In this document: positions 10,188 through 20,608 of the stretch, in pieces
How positions within the stretch are numbered: the first letter of the stretch is position 1
Layout: each line of letters begins with the position of its first letter
Source of the DNA: Thermocladium modestius JCM 10088
Lineage (GTDB): Archaea > Thermoproteota > Thermoprotei > Thermoproteales > Thermocladiaceae
Direction: 5' to 3'
DNA length: 59,093 nucleotides
NCBI GenBank assembly: GCA_001315925.1
Contig: BBBF01000007.1
Location: 1 to 59,093, forward strand
The notes under the pieces: model-generated
Databases searched by the model: none
What the model saw: only the letters and a program-made list of their open reading frames with translations
Told to the model about the DNA's origin: nothing
Made by a program: the position numbers and the translations under genes

Positions 10188-11697
10188 TTAATACCATCTA
10201 GTTATTATTATTTTTCTATCTGTAAAGAAGTCCACGGTGTCTATTTGGGGATGGTGGCTGCCTAGGCCGGATATGCCCTTACCTCCAAAGGGGGAACCAG
10301 CCCACGGGCGCGGCCACGCCTATATTGACTCCAACATTCCCCCCCACCCTCACTTCATTGGAGAACGTCCTGGCCCATTTGCCGTTCTGCGTGAATATCA
10401 CGGCGGAATGATGATACTTCCCCCCCGCATTTATCCAGCTAACCGCCTCATCTAATTCCTTAGCCCTCATCAAATTGACCACCGGCCCGAAGATCTCCTC
10501 CCTTGCTGTCGCCATAGTTGGGCTGACGTCCTCCAGAATAGTTGGTCCTAGGTAAAATCCGCTGGGATACCCGTTTACAGTGAAGTTCCGCCCATCCAGT
10601 ACAAGCTTGGCGCCTTCGTTCAAAGCATCATCTATCTTCTTCATAACGTTGCGGCGGTATTGATCCGTTGTCATCGGCCCCCCCATCTCCACCCCCCCCT
10701 CGTTTAGGCCGTAACCTACCTTCAATGCCTTAGTCCTCTCCACGAAGGAATTCTTGAATTTATTGTAATAGTTATCATCTCCCACCACAACTATGTTTTG
10801 TATGGCCAAGCATCGCTGACCCGCGTTTCCATACTTGGAATGTACAAGGGTCTCCACAGTATTTCCAAGCTCTGCATCTGGCATTACGACGGCGTAATTG
10901 GCAGCCCCCCCACCGCCCCCCTATGTATCTTTTACCTGACGCGGCTGCCGCCGAGTATAACTTCATGCTATCGATGATGTGCCCACGAACCCTGTTCCCT
11001 CTATCTTATCATGGGATACCAAGTACTCCACGGCGGAGTTATCGAGGTGGACCAAGTTAAGGACTCCCGGCGGGAACACCTCTGCAATTAACTCCATCAC
11101 GTACGTCATGGGTATGGGCGTTACTGGACTGACCTTAACCACCACGGTATCGCCCAAGGCGATGGCATATGGTATAAACCAGAAAGGAATCATCACTGGA
11201 AAATTATATGGGGGGGTTACCGCCGCGAACACGCCGAGGGGGGGTTCTCGTGCCATGACCTCGTCTATCTCGCTGGCGATTTCGCGCTGGTATTCGCCCT
11301 TGGAAAGAGAAAGCAAAACAGCTATTGAGCTCTCCACGTTCTCAATGCTCCTCCGTATATCTCCCCTCGAATCCCCCCCTATTGACTTGCCGTGATTCTG
11401 GGTATTAACCCTGGCTATGAGTTCCTTGTTATCCTCAAGTATTTGTTTAAGCTTAAATAAATATTGAAGCCTATCTGGTATCGGTACTTTACTCCACGAT
11501 TTGAACGCCTCATATGCGGCATTGACGGCCTCATCCACGTCATCCTTTGTGCCGAGCGGGACCTCCCCCCCGATGATGCTCCCTAATCCCGGATCATATA
11601 GTGGAGCATAATTGGGCGAGTGGGATTCAACCCATTTGCCATTTATGAATTGCCTCAATTTGCCGTAATTTTTTCTAGGAACATCTAGAGTAGCCAT
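10188..11697 (-). CDS. iolA: CoA-acylating (methyl)malonate-semialdehyde dehydrogenase IolA
   Basis: Converts malonate semialdehyde with NAD+ and CoA to acetyl-CoA and CO2, the last inositol step. About 490 residues after repair, the family size. Landmarks: QFINGKWVES near residue 15, TPYNFPVMIPFWF with the NAD-site Asn, FVGTSSIA, the catalytic cysteine in YGNAGQRCLAI, REEIFGPV, and a C-terminal GWFPFGGKG. NAGQRC and the FPFGG-type end mark methylmalonate-semialdehyde dehydrogenases as opposed to ordinary aldehyde dehydrogenases. Breaks lie near 10295, 10905-10925 and 10970; restoring one C-run near 10290 extends the protein to a TAA at 10188. The ATG at 11697 lies behind a promoter region with TTAATAG repeats. 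Confidence 0.9.
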
Positions 11698-11757
11698 GAA
11701 AAGCACATTCAAGCGATATATAAAAATATTAACCCATAGGCGCACTATTTCTATGTA

Positions 11758-11787
11758 TTAATAGATTATATTAATAGTATTTAATAG
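11758..11787. promoter_or_regulatory. Three TTAATAG repeats between iolD and iolA
   Basis: TTAATAG occurs at 11758, 11771 and 11781 in the 118-base gap between the iolD stop and the iolA start, 60-90 bases upstream of iolA. A TATA-like ATATATAAAAATATT lies at 11716-11730. The repeat resembles the TTAATAT units at 7887, 14495 and 15558. It may be an operator; AT-rich drift is the alternative. Confidence 0.35.
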
Positions 11788-11815
11788 TGATTCTCACGGC
11801 ACCATTGGATATATT

Positions 11816-13610
11816 TCAATCTTTATACAATATACGACGCGATGGTATGTCCCAATAGCCATATGCCTTAGAGCCGCTGTATGGGAACTTCCTTTCAACT
11901 ATTGCCTCGATCACCGTGGGCACATTCATACTAATGGACTTTGCCAATGCATTCCGCAATGCATCGGGGGATTCCGCCCTGATGTACTCGGCGCCATATG
12001 CACGGGTTATCTTCTCTATTGAAAATTCATATAGCGAATTATCGGACTTCCTGAACTCAGTCCTATAGATACGCTCCATGAAGCTCCTGATCTGGAGGTC
12101 CCTTATGGATACCCATCCATAATTATTCAGCACCAGGACTATTATCGGTATATTGAATTGAACTGCGGTGGATAATTCGACGTTATTCATCAGGAAAGAC
12201 CCATCGCCTTCCACCGCCATCACCACATCGTTGGGCCTCGCCAATTTAGCGCCTATCGCAGCGGGCAATGCGAAGCCCATTGTGGAGAAACCGCCCGAAC
12301 TTATAAAAGTCAATGGCTGGTAGGCCAGCCACTGTTGGGAGAATATCTCCTGGGGGCAATCCAGCGCTCAGCGTTATTATGGCGCCTCTGGGAAGAACAT
12401 CCCTGGCTATCTTAACTATATTGGGTATGCCCATGGGGGGGGATCCCTTCCTCATTTCCTCCATCTCCTCCAACCATTTCTGCTTCAACTCCTTGAACCT
12501 CCTATACCACGCAGTGTTCTCCTTCTTGCTTCCAGCAGCAATAGAGGTCAGGGCATTATATAGGGCCGACATCGCTGAACCCGCATCTGCCACTATCCCC
12601 CCCACCTCTACTGGGTAATTCTTGCCTATCTCATGGTAGTCAATGTCTATTTGTATGAGCTTGGTTGGAGGTATATTGAAGGTTATATCCGGCACATACG
12701 AGCTAGTCGTCTCATCACTGAACGTGACCCCCCCACTGCCAGAATCACATCGGCGGATTTGGATAGCTCATTCGCGACGGAACTACCTATGTTGCCGGGA
12801 GAGTAGGCATAAAGATCATGATCCTCAGGAAATCCTCCCTTGGCATCTCCCTGAACGTGGTCATGACGGGAGCGCCCAGAAACTCCGCTACCTTAACTAC
12901 CTGCTCCGCCGCGCCAGACATGGTAACGCCACCTCCGATCAGAATTATGGGGGGCGTTCCGCATTGATGAGCACCTCGGCCGCTCTTTTTATTGCATCTG
13001 GATCAGGATATATGCGACCCATCGGCGCGTACTTAAGGGGGGGATCAGGCACCTCGGTCTTTATCTTGCTTACTTGTATATCCATCGGCAAATCTATTAG
13101 GACGGGGGGGCCTGGTCTTCCGTATAGGGCCTCCTTGTATGCATTGACCAATACCCTGGGCAACTGCCGTATATTCGTGACAAGCCAAGTCCTCTTTGCA
13201 AAGTGATCCATTCCATTTGAATAATCAACCCAGTGCTTCCTCTCTATTTCTTGGAAAATACCCATACCGAAAAGGTATGTTTGTATCTGTCCAGTTATTG
13301 CTATGAAGGTGGAGGAGTCAACGAATGCCGTCGACATGGCAGTTGCCAGATTCGTGGCCCCCCCAGGTCCGACGGACGTAGTGACGACGGCCGGCGTTCT
13401 TCTATTAGCCCTGAAATAGCCATCAGCCATGTGACCACCCCACTGCTCGTGCTTTACTGGAATCAGGGTGACATCCGGCTGTACGTCTAGTATTGCATCC
13501 ACTATATTTACATTGCCATGGCCCGGGATTCCAAATACGTACTTTATTCCGGCTTTCTTTAGGAATTGAGCTATTAGTTCTGAACCGTCATACTCATCTT
13601 GATCGGGCAT
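11816..13610 (-). CDS. iolD: ThDP-dependent IolD-like hydrolase (acetolactate-synthase fold)
   Basis: ThDP enzyme of about 590 residues. IolD hydrolyses 3D-trihydroxycyclohexane-1,2-dione to 5-deoxyglucuronate. The N-terminal PYR domain has FGIPGHGNVN and the glutamate in VKHEQWGGHMADGY; a central domain follows; the C-terminal PP domain has EGDGSFLMNNVELSTAVQFN, the ThDP motif GDG...NN. After it, LQI...YRTEFRKSDN and RAYGAEYIRA resemble bacterial IolD (LQMD...CEFRTDDN, EGYGAKTYRA) more than acetolactate synthase. It is shorter than bacterial IolD (about 640). Breaks lie near 12350, 12715-12730, 12780 and 12955. The ATG at 13610 has a TATA-like AAAAATTTAAAATC about 25 bases upstream. An acetolactate synthase cannot be fully excluded, but no other ilv gene is near. 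Confidence 0.75.
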
Positions 13611-13684
13611 GCTTTGATAAAGTATCAATTATGATTTTAAATTTTTCCGACAAGTAGGAATGAATTCATTGAAGATTTTACAAT

Positions 13685-14430
13685 TCACTTAGCGTTAAGA
13701 CGGGATCTAACGGTTTCCACGATGTAATCCTCCAATTCTTGAGGCGACATCTTTCCTCCTTCGGTATCCAATGCAATGGTGCATGATCCATTACTATTAT
13801 GTGGTTAGCTATTGAGTGGACGTGGTGGATATTATGGCTTATCACTATTGCAGCCATTTCCCTGGTTCTTTTCTCCACCAGCGTCTTCACGAAGTCCAAA
13901 ACGCTCTTCGATTCGTAGACAGAAAGAGCGGCAGTGGGTTCATCCAGTATCAGCAGTTTGGCATTGAACATCAATGCCCTTACTATTGCTACCATTTGCC
14001 TCTGGCCGCCCGACAACTCCTCCGCGTATTTATCTACGTTTATATCTATTCCAAATTCTTTCAGCAATTTGCTGGTAAGCTTTCTCATGCTGTTTTTATC
14101 GAGAAGGCCAGCCTTGGTGGCCTCACGACCTAAAAATACATTCCTATACACAGGCAGTTGAGGTATGAGGGCTAGGTCTTGATAAACAGTCTCTATGCCA
14201 GCCAATCGGGCCTCCTTTGGCGAATTAAATGTAACTGCCTTCCCATTCAACAGTATGGTACCCCCCCTATCAGGTTTAAGGTATCCGGCCAATATCTTGG
14301 CTAATGTGGATTTTCCGGCACCGTTGTCTCCCACCAGGCCTATTAGATCGCCGTCCTTTATATCGAACGAAACGTCTCTTAATGCTATTACATGACCATA
14401 ACTCTTCCAAAGATTCCGTACCTCCAACAT
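13685..14430 (-). CDS. Ribose/inositol-type ABC transporter ATPase, single domain
   Basis: ATPase of about 250 residues that would power the permease encoded divergently. Walker [10 protein letters not shown] at residues 34-42, Q-loop in VYQDLALIP, signature LSGGQRQM, Walker B LLILDEP and switch histidine in VISHN are all present. Similarity is to half of the double-domain RbsA/XylG proteins, as in FrcA-type importers, so the protein probably works as a homodimer. A lost G near 13783 shifts the observed C-terminus; restored, it reads [13 protein letters not shown] and stops at 13685. The divergent start with the permease and the substrate-binding gene just beyond make one uptake system. Confidence 0.85.
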
Positions 14431-14439
14431 ATGTCAGCT

Positions 14440-14541
14440 GTTTTATGCTTATTTTTATATCTTTTCGTCAATAATTAGCCTATATAAATAGCAATTAATA
14501 TAAAGAAATATTTAATAAGAGAAAGTAATTAATTACCAACC
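14440..14541. promoter_or_regulatory. Divergent promoter region of the ABC transporter
   Basis: The AT-rich gap separates the ATPase gene (minus strand) from the permease gene (plus strand). A TATA-like GATATAAAAATAAG on the minus strand lies about 20-30 bases before the ATPase ATG. On the plus strand, AATATTTAATAAGAG sits about 25-30 bases before the permease ATG. TTAATAT at 14495 and TTAATAA at 14512 resemble the repeats before other genes of the cluster, so joint control of both halves of the importer is plausible. Confidence 0.45.
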
Positions 14542-15545
14542 ATGGTCGAACGAACCGATATACGAAAGAAGACAAGTGCCTTTCTAAAGCTCCATAGGGA
14601 GGTGATAACGGCCATAATATTTGCGCTGTTAATAGCAATTTTTTATGCAATTAACCCATTGCTCATGACATTATCATCTTGGGCTAGCATAATGATAACA
14701 GCATCGGAGTACGGCATAGTATCCATTTTCATTACTTTATTATTAATAGGTGGGGGGGAGTTCGATCTATCCGTGGGTTCCGTCTTCGTTCTAGGCGGAA
14801 TGTCATTTGGAATATTGATCAATTCCGGCTATAATCCGTACCTATCGCTCATAATATCGCTGGCCGTATCCACGGTTGTGGGATTGGCAAACGGATTGAT
14901 AACTGTCTATCTGAATGTACCATCCTTCATAACCACATTGGGAACATCCTATGCATTGGAGGGGGGGTTGCTCCTGATAGTAACTGGGGGGGTTTTCCAA
15001 TATCAATAGTGCTTAAAAGCGTTCCATTTTGGACCATATTGAGTGGAAATATTTTCCATGGAATAAATGCGTGGACCATATGGTTCATAGCAATAACGGC
15101 CATCTCGTATATGCTCCTCGAGCATACCAGGTTCGGAAACCATATATTCGCAACCGGGGGGGTTCCGTTAGATCAGCATATGCAGTTGGAGTCAACGTGA
15201 AGATGGTCAAGATGATACTTTTCATGCTCTCCGCGCTGGCCGCCGGATTCATGGGAATCCTCTCCTTAACGTATTTCACATCAATGTCGGTAGATGAGGG
15301 ACAGACGCTCCCGCTCTTGACTCTAGCGGTGGCCGTCATAGGGGGGGGACCCCCCCATTGACTGGGGGGGCATAGGTAAGATGCAAGGTACCTTTCTGGC
15401 ATCCTTGATAATAGGCCTAATCTATGTCGGTTTGGTACTAGCGAAGGTACCATCGTATTGGTACATCACGTTCGTCGGCATAATATTGATCGTTGTTGCC
15501 GTGATAAACCAAAAAGCAATAGGAGCCAAGCTGATACCAACTTGA
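14542..15545 (+). CDS. Sugar ABC transporter permease, RbsC family
   Basis: Membrane protein of about 330 residues with 8-10 hydrophobic segments. The RbsC/XylH family signature is GGEFDLSVGSVFVLGGM near residue 72; it is followed by the conserved PSFITTLGT, RFGNHIFATGG and a late LAVAVIGGTPLTGG loop that contacts the ATPase. Breaks lie at the G-runs near 14960-14992, 15160 and 15345-15370. The protein starts MVERTDIRKKTS with a short cytoplasmic tail. Pairing with an RbsA-type ATPase and a ribose-type binding protein points to a five- or six-carbon polyol; inositol is the likeliest from context. Confidence 0.85.
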
Positions 15546-15557
15546 TGGGCAACTATA

Positions 15558-15596
15558 TTAATATTTCTTAATATTTATATTAACATTTATTAATAT
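15558..15596. promoter_or_regulatory. Four phased TTAATAT repeats upstream of the binding-protein gene
   Basis: TTAATAT at 15558 and 15568, TTAACAT at 15580 and TTAATAT at 15590 are spaced 10, 12 and 10 bases, so all lie on one face of the helix. They occupy the 111-base gap between permease and binding-protein genes, 60-100 bases before the ATG at 15657. A separate promoter for the abundant binding protein with a cooperative operator is the simplest reading. The arrangement copies that at 7887. Confidence 0.5.
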
Positions 15597-15656
15597 AATA
15601 TAGGTCAATATTATATTACAAAAAACTTAAAAAACATATATAATTTATACCCGTTT

Positions 15657-16800
15657 ATGAGCAAAAAATCAGCAAGACTAGGTATATCAAGCCAGACGAT
15701 AATTATTATAGTGCTGGTAATCATCGTAGTAGTGCTGGCGGCCGCATATGCATATAAAGTGTCGGCCCCCATCATCAACCACCACTACATCGCCTACAGC
15801 TAAATTGGCTGCCTTACCCGTCATTTGTCCAGCGCACCCCAATCAGAAGCTAACGGTGTATTTCGTAACACATGGGGGGGCGCCAACGGATCCATTTTGG
15901 GTGCCAATAGTGGAGAGCTCAGTCTATATGGGGGGGACTTGCTGAATATGTCTGTAATATACGAAGCCCCCCAGCACGTTCTCCATATCAAGCCTGGTTA
16001 ATTTAATGCAGTCCGCCCTAGCAGCCCATCCTAATGGACTGATTATATCGGTGCCGTCGGGCACCGCCGTGGAGCCAATAATAGAGGAGGCGCACAGCAT
16101 GGGAATACCAGTGATAGTTGTTAATGTAATACCGCCGCCAGGCAGCTTGCCCGGCTTTCCCTATAATGATACCCTGGCATACGTGGGCCAATATGATTAT
16201 GAGGCCGGCGTTGGCGCTGGCCAATACATGATAAAATGGTATGAGCAGAGATTCGGCACCATGCCGACCCAAATAGTTATATTCAACCATGAGCCGGGAC
16301 TCCTGGGATTGACCCTCAGAATTGATGGAATAGAGAACGTCACGAAAAGCATTGATCCGGGAGCCACAATAAATGTAGTTCCCATATCCCTCAATTACGC
16401 CGACTCGTATTCCATAATAACCTCATATCTAGAGGCCCACCCGAACACTCAATTAATAGTGACTCTGGGACCCGCTGGAACTGATCCCGCCGTCGCCGCA
16501 GTAGATAACATGCATCTAAACGGCAAGGTGTTCATAATGGCCTTCGACATAGACAACGTCACCTTGAATGCCATTAGAAATGGAACGTTAATAGGCACCG
16601 TAGATCAGCAACCAATGGAGCAAGGCTTCATGCCTGTATTCGAGATGTGGCTGTATCTCTGCTATGGAATAGTTCCGCAATACAACATGACCACGGGACC
16701 ATTCATACTAAACAACAACACAATAGGCCTATACAACTATCAATTAGTGGCTTCCAGCAAGTACTTGACCCCCCCGTACCTAAAGGCAATAACTGGTTGA
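15657..16800 (+). CDS. Sugar-binding lipoprotein/anchored protein of the ABC importer (ribose type)
   Basis: Extracellular substrate-binding protein of about 370 residues, periplasmic-binding-protein type 1 (RbsB) fold. Residues 12-34 form a hydrophobic anchor; a Ser/Thr/Pro linker follows, as is usual for surface binding proteins of Thermoproteota. The mature domain starts near KLTVYFVTHG and has TDPFW, NGLIISVPSG, GIPVIVVN, YVGQYDYEAG and AFDIDNVTLNAI, the normal order for this family. Many NxS/T sequons suggest glycosylation. Breaks lie near 15770, 15877 and 15930-15968. It is the third part of the importer encoded with the two preceding genes. Confidence 0.85.
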
Positions 16801-16859
16801 GCATATTCTTTAATTATCTTTAAAAGATAATTAAAAATAATTTTATTTCCATGCAATTT

Positions 16860-18300
16860 TCAAGCAAGTGGAACTATGTCCTCCTCAGATACGGTCTCCA
16901 AGTCCTTCTGCTTGGGCTCCCTCAACAGCAGCGTTAATCCAAGGCCCAACACGGCAGCCACGGCGTATACCATCAATATGCCGCGTATCCCTATAGCCAG
17001 CTCCAGCGAGGGGGGGAAGAGGAGCGTCGATATGGCCGCGCCCGCCTTCCCCCCCGCGGCAGCCGATATCCCGTGCCCCCCCGTGGTCCTGTACCGCGTT
17101 GGGTACACCTCGGCGGGCACCACGAAGGTGGTGGTGTTGGGTCCGAAGTCTATGAAGAAGAAGGTCAACACGTAGAGGGATAGGGCGTACGAGGCCGGTA
17201 TCAGGAAGCCCACTATCTTGGTCCCGCTCACCTCCATTATGGAGGCCACTATTAAGTATAGTATGGCCATTCCGGCGAATCCCGTTAATTGAATTGATTT
17301 GCGGCCCAACCGGTCCATCAGCGCCACGGACAGGTAGTAGCCCGGCAGCCCGACTATGAATGGAAGGCCAGCCTCCAATATGAGCCTCTCTATTTGAACC
17401 GATGCAGGAAGCGAGGAGCTTATTGGGATAAACGATGAAACTATGGGGCCGGAGTACACGCCGGAGCCGTAGAACGCTATATCCATCAAGAACCAAGCGC
17501 CCGCCGTGGCCAATAGGGTGAGCCAGTACCTCCTCAGGAACTCCATCACGGGCATGCTCCTGGACGCCGCGGCGCCGCTGATCCTGGCGCCTAGAAGGCC
17601 AGCCGCCCTCTCCGCCTCCGTCTTGTCACGCTTCACTAGCAAAGCGTACCGCGGTGTCTCCGGTACCTTGCGCCTCAGGTATATTACCGACAAGGCAGGG
17701 ATGGCGCCTACGCCCAGCATCACTCTCCAAGCCAGCCCCGGCGGGAGGAACAGCGCTGATAACGCGCCAACCAGTATGGCGGTAAGGGAACCCACTCCCT
17801 GCGTGGAGAAGACGAGGGCCACCAGCTTTCCCCTGTCCCTCGCGTTAGCGTACTCGCTCATTATCACGGAGGACACGGGGGGGTAATCGCCGCCTATGCC
17901 CAGCCCCCAGCACTAGGCGGGAGGCTATTAACCAGTAAAGGTTGGGCGACACGGCGGATAGGAGCGCGCCGATCACCATTAGGGTGGCCTCTATTCCGTA
18001 CACGCTCTTCCTTCCAAATCTATCCGCCAATGCCCCGAAGAGGAGCTGGCCTATTATCGCCGTGAATATGGCGGACGCGCCCAGGAAGCCGGACAACGGC
18101 ATGCCCAGCACCTTCGTCGCCACGTCAAATCCAGGAATGCTTGTCTTGCTGAACACGTCCAGCACTGCCCCTATTATGAAGAGATCATATGCATCCGTGA
18201 AGAAGCCCATGCCGGCGGTGAAGAACACCTTAATGTGGGCTAGGGATAGCCCCATGCCGTTCAAGTCGCTGAAGGGATTCCTCGACTGATTTGAACTCAT
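16860..18300 (-). CDS. MFS transporter of the phosphate:H+ symporter (PHS) type
   Basis: About 470 residues with 12 predicted membrane segments. MGFFTDAYDLFIIG in helix 1, FGALADRFGRKSV in loop 2-3, GIGGDYPVSSVIMSEYA in helix 4 and VPAEVYPTRYRTTGHG near helix 11 are characteristic of the PHS/Pht1 group and related organic-anion symporters. The second-half loop has LMDRLGRK. Breaks lie near 17885-17910 and 17050-17085. The ATG at 18300 follows a TATATATA-like stretch around 18350-18360 on this strand. Phosphate or a small organic acid are both possible cargo; it closes the catabolic island and need not belong to it. Confidence 0.8.
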
Positions 18301-18579
18301 GATAGTGGTGAATCCAGTCCTTCCTTAAACGCTTCCTATGTAAAACTCGAACACTATATATAAACTCAAATAAATACATACTCCAAAACACAGAGAGGCC
18401 ACAGAGGAACTAAGTTGGCTTTTAATTGCAAGGCGATTGGGAGGCCCTAGCCCGTATAAGGCTCAAGATAGGTTGGCTTTTTATCTCCATATATTTAATA
18501 TTAATTCCATGAATATAAATTAAATATAAACAACGAAAAACAACCTAATGCTTAAAAATCGATTAATGTCAACAAAAGC

Positions 18580-19065
18580 ATGTCTCACATTGAGAACGCT
18601 AAGGAGGCGGCGGAGCTGATCTCCATCGCGCTCCAAGTGAAGCCCAGCGACTGCATCGATAAGAACCATCAATCCATAACTATGAGCGCAATAAACGATG
18701 TGGGCCGCATATTCCCAGAGCTGAGCGGGAAGCTTCAAGCACTGGCGTCCAAGTTCGCGGAGATTCAGGCAGCCAGCAGGAGACTCACGGAGGCTCCCAG
18801 CGTGGAGGCATACGCCGACGCTGTCCTCACCATCTTCACGCAATACAACGTGGACCCCGGCATATACGCCGTGTTCGCCGCTTTGCAGGGAATGCACGCT
18901 GCCCAGGCATGCGGGGGGGCCGACGCCGCCAAGTTCTTCCTGGCCAGGACTATGCTGGCGGGATCCCTTCCATTCAATCTTTATTTGATGCTGGCCGACT
19001 ACATAAACATAGATCACAAAATGATAGTCGAGATGTTCAAGAACCTGCTTGGCAAGGGCCATTAA
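18580..19065 (+). CDS. Unrecognised helical protein, 161 residues
   Basis: Single intact frame; I do not recognise the family. It is soluble by composition, without signal peptide or membrane segment, and mostly alpha-helical by pattern (ELSGKLQALASKFAEIQAASRRL and similar). Two cysteines, in SDCIDKNHQ near residue 26 and AQACGGADA near residue 110, are the only notable residues. A TATA-like GCTTAAAAATC lies about 25 bases before the ATG at 18580, which supports a leaderless transcript and a real gene. It stands alone, convergent with the MTA phosphorylase gene. Confidence 0.65.
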   Translation: MSHIENAKEAAELISIALQVKPSDCIDKNHQSITMSAINDVGRIFPELSGKLQALASKFAEIQAASRRLTEAPSVEAYADAVLTIFTQYNVDPGIYAVFAALQGMHAAQACGGADAAKFFLARTMLAGSLPFNLYLMLADYINIDHKMIVEMFKNLLGKGH

Positions 19066-19112
19066 TAAAAGCAAGCCTCGCCCTTAAGGATGGGAAGCGG
19101 GCCGGGGCGATT

Positions 19113-19977
19113 CTATATGCAAGCATTTGCCATTTCCCTGGAGCACTTCTCACCCAGGGAGTCCGGTATCCTCGGTATCACGTCCACCAACACCTTCTTG
19201 GCCAGGTCCAGCTTCTCCGCGCTCATCCTCTCCACAGCATCGGCCGTGACGGGTTGGTGGGGGGGACCCATATGTCGTAGTCCGTCACCAAGGCGAGTAG
19301 GCCATAGCACATGCCCATCTCCCTGATCAAATTTATCTCCGGCACCAGGGTCATCCCTATTATGTCGCACGCGTACACATCCCTCCATATCCTGGACTCC
19401 GCCTTTGTGCTGAAGCGGGGGGGTCCCTCTATGCAGACGTAGCACCCCCCCCATCGTGGACCTTGTTATACTTGGCGGCGGCCTCCACCAAGAGTCGCCT
19501 GATTTCCTCGTTGAAAGGCTCCACGCCTATCTGCGGGTGGCAAACACGGGGGGGGCCGTCGAAGAACGTGTACTCCCTGGCCTTAGTCATGTCCACGAAT
19601 TGATCTGGAACCACGAAGTCCCCCGGCGCGTAATCCTGCCTCAAACTGCCAACCGCGCTCACCGCTATGACGGAGGACACGCCCACAGCCCTCAAGGCCC
19701 ACGCATTGGCCTTGTAGGGTATCTTGTGGGGGGGAGGGTATTTATGCCCCCCCCTGCCGTGGCGAGGCAGGAACGCGACCCAGGACCCCCCCGCCAGCCT
19801 CCCCACTATCAGGTTATCGCTGGGGGGGAACCCGTAGGGCGTGTGCATCTGCACCTCAACAGCGTCGCCCAGTATGCCAGGATCATACAGCCCCGAGCCG
19901 CCTATCACGCCGATCCTCGGGGTTATCCCCCCCATGCTGCGCAGCTCGTCTGGAGAGGTTGCCTTTACTAGTTTCAC
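19113..19977 (-). CDS. mtnP: S-methyl-5'-thioadenosine phosphorylase
   Basis: Cleaves methylthioadenosine, a by-product of polyamine synthesis, with phosphate to adenine and methylthioribose-1-phosphate. About 280 residues after repair. Marks: phosphate loop VIGGSGLYD near residue 25, [34 protein letters not shown], the purine-nucleoside signature around [15 protein letters not shown], and [10 protein letters not shown]. The cysteine-containing tail ([12 protein letters not shown]) is like that of thermophilic archaeal MTAPs, where C-terminal cysteines stabilise the enzyme. Breaks are at 19260, 19445-19452 and 19730-19755. The start at 19977 lies beside a divergent TATA-like TTATAAAT shared with the next gene. 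It fits functionally with the aminopropyltransferase at 24262. Confidence 0.92.
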
Positions 19978-20019
19978 TTATAAATCGCCCCCCCGGAGTC
20001 CTCTATTTAAGGATTTCAC

Positions 20020-20595
20020 ATGTATAGGAGGACATATGCCATAGGCAATCTACAGATGCTGGTAAAGATGTACTCGGCCGCCCAGCTCGACTTGGTCAGG
20101 ATGTTCAAGGCAGTTAAGAAGGGGGGGAACTCCTACGAGGTCCCGCTTGAGAACCTGCCCTGGCAACGGTGATAGACCTGGGGGGGCAGCAGTACAGGTT
20201 AATCAGCGACGGCAAGCCGCTGACCCTCACCAACGCATCCCTGACCAAGATGCCCCACGGCACGGAGCTGATAGTGGGGGGGTTCCTGGCAAGCGATGGG
20301 AACATCTATGGATCCTCCATAGGCGTGGGGGGGAGACCCATGTTCAAGTGCCGCCGAACCCCCGCTGGAGAGACCCCTCGACCTGTGGGACGCGCCCGGC
20401 AACATATCCATGCCGCAGGTCCAAGCCATCGTGGAGGATCTGGCCTACGCGGAGTCGATAAACGTGAGCGCGCCGGTCAAGTGCGTGGAGGACCCCAACC
20501 TGGAGACCAGGAAGTTAGTCGTGTACTCCTGGCTGGTGTCGATCCTGGACAAGGCGACCATAGACCTAACCAAGTCCGAGCTTACCTACATATAG
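20020..20595 (+). CDS. Unrecognised protein, about 185 residues
   Basis: Conserved-looking but unassigned. After repair of the runs at 20122, 20165, 20275 and 20325-20360 it reads from MYRRTYAIGNLQMLVKMYS to DLTKSELTYI. It has a beta-rich middle (ATVIDLGGQQYRLISDGKPL) and a helical C-terminal part (VQAIVEDLAYAESI). No signal peptide, membrane helix or catalytic motif is visible. The ATG at 20020 lies about 35 bases after a TTATAAATC TATA-like element. It converges on tyrS with 13 bases between stops. I considered a single-strand DNA-binding protein of the Thermoproteales type but cannot support it from residues. Confidence 0.6.
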
Positions 20596-20608
20596 CGCTC
20601 GCCATCGA

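Noticed and set aside
11816..13610. Acetolactate synthase for branched amino acids
   Set aside because: No regulatory subunit or other ilv gene is nearby, and the segment after the ThDP motif follows IolD.
18406..18490. Direct repeat GTTGGCTTTT at 18414 and 18472
   Set aside because: Only two copies 58 bases apart in an intergenic gap; no fold or other copy supports an RNA gene or operator.
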